NCBI GenBank assembly: GCA_033296885.1
Contig: MU863915.1
Span: 1 to 64,000, forward strand
Length of the DNA: 64,000 bases
Origin: Triangularia verruculosa
Taxonomy: Eukaryota; Ascomycota; Sordariomycetes; Sordariales; Podosporaceae
Reading direction: 5' to 3'
The notes below the pieces were generated by a model, which worked only from the letters and a program-made list of their open reading frames with translations, ran no database searches and was not told the origin of the DNA. Position 1 is the stretch's first letter; each line of letters begins with the position of its first letter. Both the position numbers and the translations under genes were made by a program. Of the stretch, positions 33,601-43,712 are shown one piece after another.

Positions 33601-34035
33601 GCATCTCACCGTATTGAGGGTGTTGTTCTTTCGGTAGAACCCATCCAAGTTTAGACGATCGGGAGGGAAGTCGGTCATGGCACATCTCTTTTTGCAGATC
33701 ATTTCCCAAAAGGCCTCAGGGGTTGTGGCCTCCTGGGGAAATTTGATAGAGAACCCGCAGATGGCGATGTCATCGTCGTCGTTTCCATCATGCTCCTGCT
33801 CGAGCAAGGAAGCGGTTGTGGCCGAAGACGAGCCATGTTCGGACAGGCCATCGCTTAGGTGAAAGTCGATCTCATCATCACTGGGTGGGACGGAGCTGAG
33901 GGGTATCATTGAGGAAGCGCATGAGTGGCCATGGCCACGAAGACAATGATCGGCGTCTGACATTGCGAGGTCTGGTGAGACATGTGGGTCTTGGATCAAA
34001 GCCAGGGCTTGTGAGTCTGGGGTCGTGAACGGCAT
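30686..34035 (-). pseudogene. Highly reducing-type polyketide synthase, KS-AT only, 3'-truncated
   Basis: Exons run 34035-33079, 33017-32584, 32521-32365, 32308-31521 and from 31467 on, with introns of 53-62 nt. Another 54-nt intron inside exon 1 (33609-33556) is likely because it joins NT to LPLKGGHFIEEDL. The ketosynthase has active-site DSACSS (Cys at 33144-33142), EAHGTGT and KSNIGHLEG, ending NSFGYGGANSHIV. The acyltransferase has GFVFSGQDAQW, GHSSGE and VAYHS, then YWALNIIS. The lead of about 88 residues before KS, with no SAT domain, points to a reducing PKS. Between 30915 and 30870 the frame shifts before EIGPHVALQGPL. A stop follows INLREM at about 30687, where the DH domain should start. 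DH, MT, ER, KR and ACP are absent, so it cannot make a full polyketide. The loss coincides with the transposon block. Confidence 0.85.
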
Positions 34036-35065
34036 AGGTCCAGGTACGCTTCTCCGATTCCTGGGCTTCTTTATGGTTTTCAGGAAGCAGTAGCGAAGTG
34101 ATGAAATGTCTGTGGCATACCCAAGAACACAAGAAAGAGCGCAGAAGGAACTTGTTCACCTTGTACCACCCGCTAATTACCTAGCTAGAGGTTGACAATA
34201 GCAGCTGGTCTGCTTCCCGAACGGTCCGTCAAGTACGGATGGAGTCCCAACTAACCCTTCATCCTTTAACCCTGCGCCATTCAGATCGACCCCAACGCTC
34301 GGGACACAAGGGGTTATCTTGTCCTGCCGTCTGCGGTTTAGTTGGCGGGATTTCGGGACTCCATCGAACTGTGCCCCTCGGAGTTGGTGCCAATGCACTT
34401 GCAAGGCTGACCAGAGACATCAGCATTACGGTAGATATCACAAATCGGCAAAGCTCACCGAAGAGACGTTCCATCTCAGGCTTTTTGTTGCTGCAAGGCC
34501 GTGATGGAACGGTGATGGTGACAACTGGTGACCAACTGAAGTCGGAACAGTTGAATCCATTGGAGTGAGGAGCCGAGCGCTAAGCTGGAAGCAGGATGGT
34601 GTCAGCCCTACACTAGCGGTTTGCGGCAATGCCCCGGTCCGCGCCTCTTGCTAATGTCGGCATTCACAGCCGCTCCCCACTGTGGAATGCTGCTGCCTCA
34701 TCTGGCACAGAAATCCGGGGTCCTGGCCAGTGACGGTCACCTCTGGTACGCAACCTACAGGTAGGTAGGGACCTAGGTTTGTGATAGCAACGCTTACGGC
34801 TTTCTGCTTGACCTCCAACACGCCATCAGTCATTCCCTTCTGCAGCTACGAACAGGTGGGATGTGGCCGGGTCAGGTCCGTAGGAGTTTCTCTCTGGCGG
34901 TACGCTTCTGGGGCTACGTAGGTAACCCATCTCCGAGTTGGTTAAAACTCCCAGTGAAATCAAGGACTTACTCCTCCCGGTGTACAACAGCATCATAAGA
35001 TTGTTCAACCTATGGGTTCAAGATTCGATGCGAAGCCAGCTCCTTCCAATAACCACTCGGTCAAG
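34036..35065. other. Divergent promoter region between the PKS and the FSH1 chimera
   Basis: No gene is supported. The two flanking genes point away from each other. GGTAGGTAGGGACCTAGGT at about 34760 is one of several AGGTAGGTA clusters in the intergenic DNA of this window. Confidence 0.45.
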
Positions 35066-36714
35066 ATGAGATTTCTTTGTCTTCATGGGAACGGGACAAA
35101 CAGCCATGTGAGCACAGCTCCGGAATCGATCCTCGCATTTGTCCAAAGAAACCAATCCGTCTTGTCAGATTATGCAGCTGCAAATAGGTAGGCAAAAAGA
35201 ACAGAAGCTTCATGTATCGTCGCTGACAGACTCCTTGCAGCACCACTCATACACGAGCTTGATGACGGTCATGAATTCGACTTCGTCGAAGCCACCATCA
35301 CCGCTCCCATATCAGAAGGTGTCGAAACACTCTCATCTCCCGACAGCACCTTCTACGCCTTCTACAACCCTAACAATCCATCAACCTTCAAAGAATCCCT
35401 CAACCTTCTCGACAGCTACATCGACACCGAAGGCGAGTTTGACGGCATCATTGGTTTCTCCGGTGGTGCGGTTCTCGCTGCTGCCTACTTGATCAATAAA
35501 CACCTCAAAGGGGCCCGGTGGGATGACTGGACAGCGTTGCTCGCCATGGTAATTTTCGAATGCCGCTCATTTGTTTTCCGATGGTACAATCAACTAATAG
35601 GTTTCTTGTGCGGTACAGCCATTCGTGCTGGCCCAGTCAGGCATCATGTTCAAGGCCATCGACTACGGCATGGGACGGCGAGCATGGACCCTTCCAATGG
35701 AGAACCTCCTCGTCATCGCCAAAATGTTCTTTGCAATCTACTTTGTGTACAACATCGCACTGTTCCTCGCAAAGGCCTCGGCTTTGCTGTTCTTCAGCCG
35801 CGTTTTCCCATCGCACTCGGCTCCTAGGTGGTTCACGGTCACGCTCTATATCACACACGCGATGAACCTGGCCTGGCTCGTTGGAATTACTTTAGGCACA
35901 ATCTTCATGTGCAATCCAGTGGAGAAGCAGTACAAGCCGTACCTGGAGGGAACGTGCCGGCCAACAAAGGATCTCTGGATCGGTAGCGCGGTGCCGAGTG
36001 CTGCTATCGACCTCATGATCCTGGTTTTGCCTCTTCCGAATCTGTGGAAGCTGCAGAGCTCGCTGCCGAAGAAGATTGGTATTATGCTCGTCTTTGTGGT
36101 GGGTTATGGAGTGGTGATTGTATCTCTTGGCCGCATGATTGCGTCTCTCTTGTCTGGTGATGCGCTGAACACTGATATCACCTGTAAGTTTTCGTATCTC
36201 AGAAGAATGCAACAAATCAGAAGCTAACAGTGTCCAAACAGACGACGGCATGAAGGTTGTGTACTGGGTTGGCACAGAAGGACCCATCATCCTTCTGAGC
36301 ATTTGCGCTCCCGCCATGTTGCCACTTGGTCGCTACCTCGCCGCTTCGTACTTCCAGCCCTTGGCTAGCAAGGTCTCACTTGTTCTGCGATCTCGTACAA
36401 GTACCAAGAATGGAAGCAAGGCAAGCGGCAGTCAAAATGGACGAACTGCCTCGTCTGAGTCTATCAACAAGCCTGGCACGAGTCGCAGCAACGGGAGTGT
36501 GGAGGATAAAAACGCTGTGATCTACAGGACTGATGATGTCGAGTTGGGTAGCACGAGATCTTTGTCGGATGGCCAGCGCCCGGCAGGGACTTTGTCGCCT
36601 TATCAGGAGTTTCACTCGGCTCAGGTGACTGGGAGGGCTCCCAGCAGGGAGCGGCAGCTTCCTACTGAGGCTATTCGTGTGGAGAGCGATGTCAGAATTG
36701 ACCGTCAAGGTTAA
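35066..36714 (+). CDS. Chimera: FSH1 serine-hydrolase N-terminus fused to a PTH11-like rhodopsin domain
   Basis: Exons 35066-35107, 35169-35187 (19-nt microexon), 35241-35548, 35601-36183 and 36242-36714; all introns are GT-AG and 52-61 nt, and the frame closes at 474 residues. Residues 1-110 are FSH1-like: MRFLCLHGNGTNSH, FDFVEATI, and the nucleophile elbow GFSGG (Ser94) followed by AVLAAAYLI. FSH1 proteins then continue with the rest of the alpha/beta-hydrolase core, including catalytic Asp and His. Here residue 111 on is instead GARWDDWTALLAM, the typical start of the second helix of fungal rhodopsin-domain proteins. GLGRRxW-like GMGRRAWTLPMENL, LAKASALLFFSRVF and the MCNP...GTC disulfide pair follow, with a Ser-rich cytosolic tail. 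The hydrolase half lacks its Asp/His and the membrane half its first helix. An alternative acceptor (35618) exists for exon 4. It could be a true fusion gene or a recent recombination scar. Confidence 0.75.
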
Positions 36715-36939
36715 TAGGGGTATTATTTGCTGTCAATTGTGAAATGGCTTTGGTCAAGTTGCTGAGAGTCACCGAAATCGCAGCTAGCTGTAAACCTATT
36801 CCGTAGTAAAACATGAAGATCAAGGGCATAAAGGCCAAGATAAAGTCCTCTAAGCTTCAGAATTTCAAGTTTGCCATTTCGAAGTCCCTTACTTGGCCAT
36901 TCCAACTCTAGAACCTGATCCTTTTTACCGTCCACATCC

Positions 36940-37612
36940 TCAATGCTCCCACCTCTCATCCTCCCCATTAACCTGCTCCAGCATCGCCACCCACCGATAA
37001 CCCGCAATAAGATGCACAATCCCCACCACCTCCTCCCTCCCCAAACACCCCCTCGCCTCCTGCCAAACCTCTTCGCCCAACGGCCCCGTCATCGTCGTCA
37101 ACACCTTCCCCAACCGATACGCCATCTCCTCTTCTCTGCTCAACCCCCGCGGCACAGTCCCCTTCAACCCCTCCTCGTATTGCTCCCCCGTCAAACCGAC
37201 CTTCTCCGCCACCCCACGATGGCAGTACACCGCGTACGGCGCGCGCAGCTCCGAGAATAGAGCCAAGATGGCTAGCTCGCGGTTCCGGGGCTTGACCGTT
37301 GAGGGAAGGTAGACTAATTTGGCGAGTTGGAAAAAGTGGGCGGTCATGGTGGGGGTGTATCTGGTTGGTGATTGAAATGAGTGGTTAGTTTTCGTCCGAG
37401 ACAGCGCGGCAGGCTGGGAGGGGAGGACGGGGGGATGACTGATCGCCAACGTACGAAAGAGGCGCGTAGCATCCAATGTGGGACTCCCCGTTGTTTTCGA
37501 CCCATTGAAAGGGGGGTGAGCCGCCGTGCATGGTGTGCAAGGCGTCTTCCATCAACTGCCGGGAGGATCTTGGTTCGGGAGCTTCCTGTAGGGGGAAGCG
37601 TGGGGTTGGCAT
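36940..37612 (-). CDS. Carboxymuconolactone decarboxylase / AhpD-like protein
   Basis: Exon 1 is 37612-37455, the intron is 37454-37361 (94 nt, GTACGT...CCAG) and exon 2 is 37360-36940; 192 residues. Exon 1 has PRFPLQEAPEP and GSPPFQW.; exon 2 has FFQLAKLVYLPSTVKPRNRE and LAILALFSELRAPYAVYCHR. Then come GLSREEEMAYRLGKVL, EVWQEARGCLGREEVVGIVH and YRWVAMLEQVNGEDE. The pattern PRERELAIL...aPYxxYCHxxVA..(V/L)G matches fungal CMD-like proteins. The usual CxxCH-type redox pair of AhpD is reduced to a single YCH, so a peroxidase role is unlikely; a decarboxylase or isomerase role in secondary metabolism is inferred. It is tail-to-tail with the chimera at 36714. It lies in a GC-biased codon stretch. 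Confidence 0.75.
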
Positions 37613-38354
37613 TGTGTTGGCGGGTAGGGTAGGAGTGGGTGAAGGATTGATTGATTGTGGTGGTAATGATGATGGTGAGATTCGGTGAGGTGATGGTTTG
37701 ATTGTAAAGTGTTCTTGGATGATGTTGGTGATGCATGGGGCTTATAAGTCCAGGCAATCGCCGATTGGATGCTACCTTAGGTTGCAGCAGACCATTGACG
37801 CCTCAACCAACCGTTCATGTTCCATTTAATCAAGTTTGTATGCTCGTAACTGGAGCTGCTGTGATGGAATCGTCAGTTGCCCAATCCTATCTTGTTTTCT
37901 GTGTTTGGCACCTACCTATTGTGGAGTGGCATGTTTGCTTGGTCTGAGCTACATAGAAGATTTCGACTATTTCGACTACGGAGCACTAAACGGGACGTTT
38001 GCGATGTCATGTCACAAGATCCGATGTCACCACGGCCCGGTGGATCTGTGCCTCTGTGATTACATGGATAAGCCGGTGCCTATGCTAATGCGCTTTGTAG
38101 GTACACAGTAGTCTGGTATGAAGATGTCAGCCGCTTACTCACCGAAATCCAAGACATTGCTTGGATTCTAGCTTGTTGTGCCTACCTACTCAGTGAGATG
38201 TATCCATAATTAGGTAACATGTGATTTCCATTTTGACACTTCATTCGCATACTGCAAACCTTAGGTAGGTAGGTACCAATCGAACCTGTAGCCCAAGCAT
38301 CGATGCAGAACAGGGTGATAGAGCTTTGACACCTGACCTAGGACAAAGTAAACA
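37613..38354. other. Divergent promoter region (CMD-like gene / FAD monooxygenase)
   Basis: No gene is seen. Contains CCTACCTATT (about 37911), CCTACCTACTCAG (about 38182) and TTAGGTAGGTAGGTACC (about 38261), the same AGGTAGGTA-type words as in other intergenic regions here. Confidence 0.45.
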
Positions 38355-39780
38355 ATGGATTCGAAAGCTAAACCGCTAGATGTGGTGATCGTCAGTAGCA
38401 ATTTCTTCTCCCCGAAGATTGGATACCAATGGCTAACCGGCACAACGATGGGCATAGATAGGAGGGTCTCTGGCAGGCCTGATGTGTGGTGTAGCACTAA
38501 AACACCGCGGTCACAACATCACCATCCTCGAAAGAGACGGCGATGAACGCCAAAGCCACATGGCAGGCGTCTGTCTCGGACCCGACGCAGTCCGGTATCT
38601 AGAACTCCACGATCGCCTCAGTTCCAAACCGTTCTCTCATCGCTCTACCCGCGTACAAGCGCTCAGATCCAACGGAACAATCGACATCCTCGCCAACGGC
38701 CGCCGTGAGATCACCAGCTGGGACACATACTACTTCCGGCTCAGGTCCCTATTCGACGGCTACAGCAGTTCGTACTATCCAGAACCACCAGAGTCACTAT
38801 CAACAGCAGACGGAACTGCCCGCTACCTCTCCCGCAACATGGTCACAAATATCGAACGTGACATCGCCACCGACAAAATGGCCATCACCGTGTTAAACCC
38901 CAACACCCAGAAAACCTCCACTCACCAAGCCGACCTCGTCATCGGCGCCGACGGCCCAAACTCTTTTGTCAGAAGCAAATACCTCCCCACCATCCACCGC
39001 CAATACGCAGGCTACATCGCCTGGCGCGGCACCGTCCTCGAATCCACCGTCTCTCCCTCCACCCGCAACGCCTTCCGCCGCAGCGTCTCCGTGCACATGA
39101 TGCTCGGCCACACCGGGCAACAGGAACACTGCATCGTCTACGCGATTCCCGGCCCTGACGGCTCTCTTGCCCCCGGGGAGCGGTATCTTAATTTCCTGTG
39201 GTATACCAACGAGACCCCCGCCGCGTTAGATGAGATACTTCTTGATGGGATCGACGGGCATAGACATCACAATATTGTCCCTTCCGGCCGGGTCAGGAAG
39301 GATCTCTGGGAAGGCAAGGTCCACGAAGCGAGAGAGATCCCGCTGCCGGAGGCGTTTCTGGAGGTGGTGACTAAGATTGAGAAGCCGTTTGTGCAGGTGA
39401 TTACCGAGTTTTATGCGCCTGAGGCGGTGTTTGAGGGGGGGAGGGTGTTGCTCGTGGGGGATGCGCTTTGTTTGTTTAGACCGCATACTGCGTTTAGTGG
39501 GACGCAGGCGGCGTTTCATGCGTTGAGGGTGGAGGAGTATGTGGCTGGGGAGATTGGCTTAGGGGAGTGGGAGGGGAGGGTGTTGAGGTACTCGTGGCTG
39601 CATTGGATGCAGAGTATCTGGTGGGGGGCGTACTATCAGTGTAAGCTGCCTGTTGCGGCGGCGGCGGCAGTGAGATATTGGGTTTATTGTGGAGTTGAGA
39701 GTGTGAGGTGTTGGTGGAGAGGGGAGGAGGGGCTGTTGAGGACCGGGACGTTTGCTGTGGAGAGGTATGAGGATGAATAG
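38355..39780 (+). CDS. FAD-dependent monooxygenase (aromatic hydroxylase type)
   Basis: Exon 1 is 38355-38394, the intron is 38395-38461 (GTAGCA, branch GGCTAAC, acceptor GATAG) and exon 2 is 38462-39780; 452 residues. The dinucleotide-binding start is VVIV(R)GSLAGLMCGVAL, then the ribose-binding ITILERD. A second FAD motif is DLVIGADGPNSFVRSKYLP. The third is GRVLLVGDALCLFRPHTAFSG. The middle (YAGYIAWRGTVLES, NFLWYTNE) resembles the substrate domain of the 2,6-dihydroxypyridine-hydroxylase-like branch. It would use NAD(P)H and O2 to hydroxylate an aromatic or polyketide-like substrate. With this splice the first Gly of GxGxxG becomes Arg; I found no better splice site that restores it. There is no TM segment beyond a hydrophobic Ala run near the C-terminus. 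It may be a tailoring enzyme of the neighbouring PKS. Confidence 0.8.
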
Positions 39781-40798
39781 GTACCCGCGTCCTGAATCTA
39801 TGGAATTAGGCCTCAAAGGACAGTTAACAGGCCTTAGGAGTCATGACCTTAAGAGATCCGTTCAGAAAGTATATAGCTGATCTTCGCTATCTCAAAAGGC
39901 CTGGTTTATGCGTAGCAGGCTCTATTTGATTGTCCAAGGCGTAGGACCTTAGAAAGTGAGCCTCAGTTCAATCGATAGTTTATCTAACTACATTTTACTA
40001 GAGTAAAGTAAACGCCTGGTTTTCCGAACATGTTCCTCTCATGATAATTCAGCAACCATGTGTTTCTCATTCTTGCCCTTCAGCCCACTGCTTGTTTATT
40101 TCTCCCTACTCATCACTCGATTGGAACAGTACCTGAACTTTGGCAGCACCATGTACCAGCCATGAGCCCAACTGCAGTCCGCATTTACCTCCATGCCAGC
40201 CCCCGTCTGAGAACGTTCTCGACATCCATCTGCAGGGTATCACCACTGCAACAGGCCTTTAGGGCTGCAGCGAGAACCGTCATCTGCCGCTGTGGCGCAC
40301 TGTAGGACCCCTGGCGGCGGCGCAGCCCGTTGCTGCGCCGTTGCAGGCCAATTCACCCGTCCCGTCCCCGGAGAGCTGCAGGGATTGTCATCTCGCAGTC
40401 AGCACTGTCACCTTACCCTGTTAGCGCCCAGGTTGGGGGCAGCCCTTCTTGGCGATGTCGGTGCTGGATGCTACCAACAGTTAGAGACATGCAGAGGTTC
40501 CATTCTCGGTGGCTCTCAACGTTGCTTTACCCACTATATGTCCTACCAACAGTGCCTCAATGGTCCCATTGGTGGGTGGTTGCGAGGGGGGAAATCGTAA
40601 CACACGTCCTGCCGCTGTCTTACCATCGCACTGCGATAATCGTGTCCTTCGGATTCTCATACCATCCAGACCGAATCTCATACCCCGTCACTCTGTTTAT
40701 TTACTTGGTTTATCGCCGCCATCCGTCCAATCCGGTGATAAGAACACGACATCTTTGAACACAGGTTTGGCATAGCACCACCGTAAACCACACCAACA
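39781..40798. other. Intergenic DNA upstream of the GMC oxidoreductase
   Basis: Overlapping frames of about 80-140 codons exist on both strands around 40060-40760, but none has a recognisable domain, codon bias or start context. The DNA is more GC-rich at 40230-40460 (GGCGGCGGCGCAGCC). Confidence 0.45.
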
Positions 40799-42777
40799 AT
40801 GGGTCTCTTCAAGGAATTACCTCAGTCCCTCACTGAAGTCGACATCATCATCGCAGGAGGTAAGCCCACCACCGTTACCCTCTCAACTACACATCCTAAC
40901 ACGCTTCGCAGGCGGAACCGCGGGATGTATCGTCGCCGCCAGACTCGCGGATGCAGACCCCAACCTCAGCATCCTGGTGATCGAGGGCGGCAGCAACAAT
41001 GACCTGCCCACCGTCACCTTCCCCATCTTCTTCTCCCAGAATCTCACACCCGCCAGCAAGGCGAATATTTTCTATCAGACAGCACCGGAGAACCAGCTCA
41101 ATGACCGGCAGGTCATTGTTCCTGCTGGCGGTGTGCTTGGGGGCGGGTCGTCGACCAACTTGATGATGTACACCAGAGCGCAGAGATCGGATATTGATGC
41201 TTGGGGTGTGCCTGGATGGTCTTCTGATGAATTGCTGCCGTATCTGAAAAAGGTGAGTTTGAGATGTTGCTGAATAACTGGTACTTTGAGGTGCTGACAC
41301 GCGATGTAGTTGGAAACGTATCATGGCGTAGACAGGAACAACAGCCACGGCCGTGATGGACCGATTCAGGTCTCCACCAGCACTTTCACCTCGTCCCGTT
41401 TACAGGACCAGTTCATTTCCGCGGTGGAAAAGGTTGGGTGGCCAGCCAGCGATGATCTTCAGGACCTGGACTCGTCAAATGGCATTGGTACGTTGTCCCA
41501 AACACAAATCCTCGTTGAAGCCTATGCTGATTTAAAACACAGGTGTTCAACGCGCCCTCCGCTACATCTCCCCCGACGGCGCCCGTCAGGACACCGCCAC
41601 CCGCTACCTCCATCCCCGCCTCCAATCCCGCCTTAACCTCCACGTCCTCCTCGAAACCAGCGTCATCCGCGTCCTCTTCGACAACAACAAACGCGCCACC
41701 GCTGTCGAATTCACCCGCAACCCCTTATACAGTGACCCCTCCACCCCCTCACCCTCCCCAATCCACACCATCACCGCCCGCAAAACCATCATCCTCTCCT
41801 CCGGCGCCCTCGGCACCCCCCCTATTCTCGAGCGTTCCGGCCTCGGTGACCCAGCCATTCTCACCAAAGCCGGCGTCCCTGTCATGCACCCCCTGCCCGG
41901 CGTGGGCTCCTCCTACGAAGACCATCAACTCTGCATCTACCCCTACCACTCCTCCCTCACTCCCTCAGAAACAGCCGACTCACTCGCCCTCGGCCGCGTC
42001 GACCCCGTTTCCGTCATCCAGCGCAATGATCCAATCTTAGGCTGGAACGCCATGGACGTGACTTGCAAGCTCCGCCCTCTGTCGCAGAAGGACATCACCT
42101 CTCTCGGCCCAGCCTTTGAAAAAGCGTGGAAAAGGGACTATGAGGATGTGCCGGATAAACCGCTTGCCATGATGGCTCCAGTGGGGTGTTTTCCGCAAAA
42201 TCCTGCGATTATCGCGGGAGAGGGGGCAGACAAGCAGTATTTTTCTGTCAGCTGCTTTACGGTCCATCCGTACTCTAGAGGGCATGTGCATATCACGGGG
42301 CCGGAGTTGACTGCGCCGTTGGATTTCAGGACAGGGTTTTTGGGTGATGCAGAGGGGGTGGATGTGAAGATGCATGTCTGGCTGTACAAGACGCAGCGAG
42401 AGATTGTCCGCCGAATGTCCGTCTACCGCGGTGAAGTCTCCGTCTGCCACCCTCCTTTCCCAGAGGGTTCAAAGGCCAAAGCAATCGAGCTTTCATCCCA
42501 GCTGGACGGAGAAGTGCCAAACATCGAGTACACCCACGAAGACGACGCCGTTATCGAGCAATGGGTCCGCCAAAACGTCGGTACGACTTGGCATTCTCTT
42601 GGAACAACCAAGATTGGTTCGGTAGTTGACAACAACCTCAACGTGCTGGGAGTGTCGGGGCTGAAAATCGCGGATTTGAGCGTGCTGCCTGGGAACGTAG
42701 CAGCGAATACGAATAACATGGCCATGGTGGTGGGTGAGAAGGCGGCGGATATTATTATCAAGGAGCTTGGTCTTTAG
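40799..42777 (+). CDS. GMC oxidoreductase, alcohol-oxidase-like
   Basis: Exons 40799-40859, 40912-41252, 41310-41487 and 41543-42777; introns are 52-57 nt with clean GT-AG ends; 604 residues. Intron 1 splits the FAD-binding glycine motif (IIIAGG|GTAGCIVAARLAD). The GMC signature 1 is VPAGGVLGGGSSTNLMMYTR, and signature 2 is GALGTPPILERSGLGDP. The C-terminal catalytic region is TTWHSLGTTKIG, with the usual active-site His, then GLKIADLSVLPGNVAANTN with Asn in the second catalytic position. His/Asn and the motif wording are those of the methanol/alcohol-oxidase branch rather than glucose oxidase. There is no signal peptide, and no peroxisomal SKL-type end (the C-terminus is KELGL). It would oxidise an alcohol to an aldehyde with H2O2 release. 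Being co-directional with the FAD monooxygenase, it may belong to the same metabolic locus. Confidence 0.88.
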
Positions 42778-42816
42778 GTAGATAGATATGTACAGGGTGA
42801 CAGAAGCGTAGGTAGA

Positions 42817-43164
42817 TTAGATGTAGCGGAACATGTTGTCTCTGACTCCTCTCTTCATCGAGACTGCCTTTCCGTCTTCGTATTCTACTCCCGATGCGCC
42901 TCCGTCGCCGGAGAGACCTTCCATTTTCAAGCGTAGTTCCTCGTCCATTTCTCTGAGGGTCTTTTTCTTTTTGAGTTGTGTGGCGCTTTCTTGGGGTTTT
43001 GGGGACTTCCGGTCTGCTGCTGATTGTGAGGGGGCCTGCGTTTTGTTTTGGTGGTGTTGCTGCTGGATGGAACGAGTTTGTGGTGTGTGAGAGGAAGGAA
43101 TTGATTGAAAGCTAAGTTTTGGCAGTCGCGAGAGAACGGCGATTCTTTGAGATATTCTGAACAT
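42817..43164 (-). CDS. Small conserved fungal protein, probably mitochondrial
   Basis: A 115-codon single-exon frame. The N-terminus MFRISQRIAVLSRLPKLSFQ is Arg-rich, lacks acidic residues and can form an amphipathic helix, as in mitochondrial presequences. A low-complexity Gln/Ser/Pro stretch follows. The C-terminus has KKKTLREMDEELRLKMEGLS, GDGGASGVEYEDGK and VRDNMFRYI. I recall a similar LREMDEEL...MEGLSGDGGxxGxExEDGxPxxMKRxVxxNMFRYI tail in many ascomycete small proteins of unknown function. It is tail-to-tail and almost abutting the GMC gene (39 bp). Confidence 0.75.
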   Translation of the reverse strand: MFRISQRIAVLSRLPKLSFQSIPSSHTPQTRSIQQQHHQNKTQAPSQSAADRKSPKPQESATQLKKKKTLREMDEELRLKMEGLSGDGGASGVEYEDGKAVSMKRGVRDNMFRYI

Positions 43165-43567
43165 CTCGCTCTGTAGTTCGATAGGGCGTGAAAGGAAGGG
43201 AGGTTGATGAGAAAGGCAAGACTTGACATTAAGGATGAGGTGAGGTTAAGAATGGAGCTTCGGTGGAGATGTGGGGCAACAATGGTGATGTCATCAAGGT
43301 GTGTTTAGCTCCGTCGCGTCTCCCCTCAAGAGCATCTTTTTGACATCACCAGATCTCTAGCTCCTTCGTACGTCCTGGACATGAATAATAGCGATCAGCC
43401 ATCTTAAAAGATACCAACAGACCTTGAAACATAATCAACAAAGCTGTCAGTCATCTTACAATCCTCCCTTTTCACTCTCTTTCAAAGCGTAACTTCTACG
43501 CAGCCGTTCCGCCTCTTTTTGATGTTTCGGACATGCTACATAAGTTGGCTAGTTGGCCGTAAATAGC
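43165..43567. other. Intergenic DNA
   Basis: Promoter side of the small mitochondrial-type protein; no further gene seen. Confidence 0.4.
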
Positions 43568-43690
43568 ACATACGACCATAGACAGCAGAAAGCTCGGGAT
43601 CCCGTCCCTTATCTCTCCCCTAGATAAGCTGCTGATCGCCGGACTAGTACTCAGGTGGGTGACCACTGGGGAATCCCTGGTGTTGTATGT
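43568..43690 (+). rRNA. 5S ribosomal RNA
   Basis: ACATACGACCATA opens the molecule and GGTGTTGTATGT closes it, pairing as helix I. Between them are CTCGGGATCCCGTCC, TAGATAAGC, GGACTAGTACTCAGG and TGGGTGACCAC...GAATCCCTGG, which are hallmark 5S segments of Neurospora-type filamentous ascomycetes. CAGCAG (about 43582) can pair with CTGCTG (about 43629) as helix III, so the fold is preserved. The molecule is about 123 nt, slightly longer than the usual 118-120, with the extra bases in the CCCTTATCTCTCCCC segment. Dispersed single 5S genes are normal in these fungi. Transcription is by RNA polymerase III from internal boxes. Confidence 0.9.
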
Positions 43691-43712
43691 CTTTTACTTT
43701 TTCTTCTTTTTC
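43691..43712 (+). terminator. Pol III T-run terminator of the 5S gene
   Basis: CTTTTACTTTTTC directly follows the GTTGTATGT end; T runs of four and five are sufficient for pol III release. Confidence 0.6.

Noticed and set aside
34177..34830. Several 60-109 codon frames between the PKS and the FSH1 chimera
   Set aside because: They overlap on both strands, lack motifs, and lie in a divergent promoter.
35108..35240. Reading the first FSH1 exon straight through to a stop at about 35190
   Set aside because: Splicing with a 19-nt microexon restores the FSH1 motif order (MRFLCLHGNGTNSH then the IAPLIHEL segment), which the unspliced reading destroys.
40060..40760. Frames of 80-142 codons upstream of the GMC gene
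   Set aside because: Mutually overlapping and without recognisable domains, signal peptide or introns.
41543..42040. A 165-codon Pro/Ser/Thr-rich frame in the GMC gene
   Set aside because: It is the shifted frame of exon 4, produced by a C-rich third-position bias; the GMC frame has the conserved motifs.
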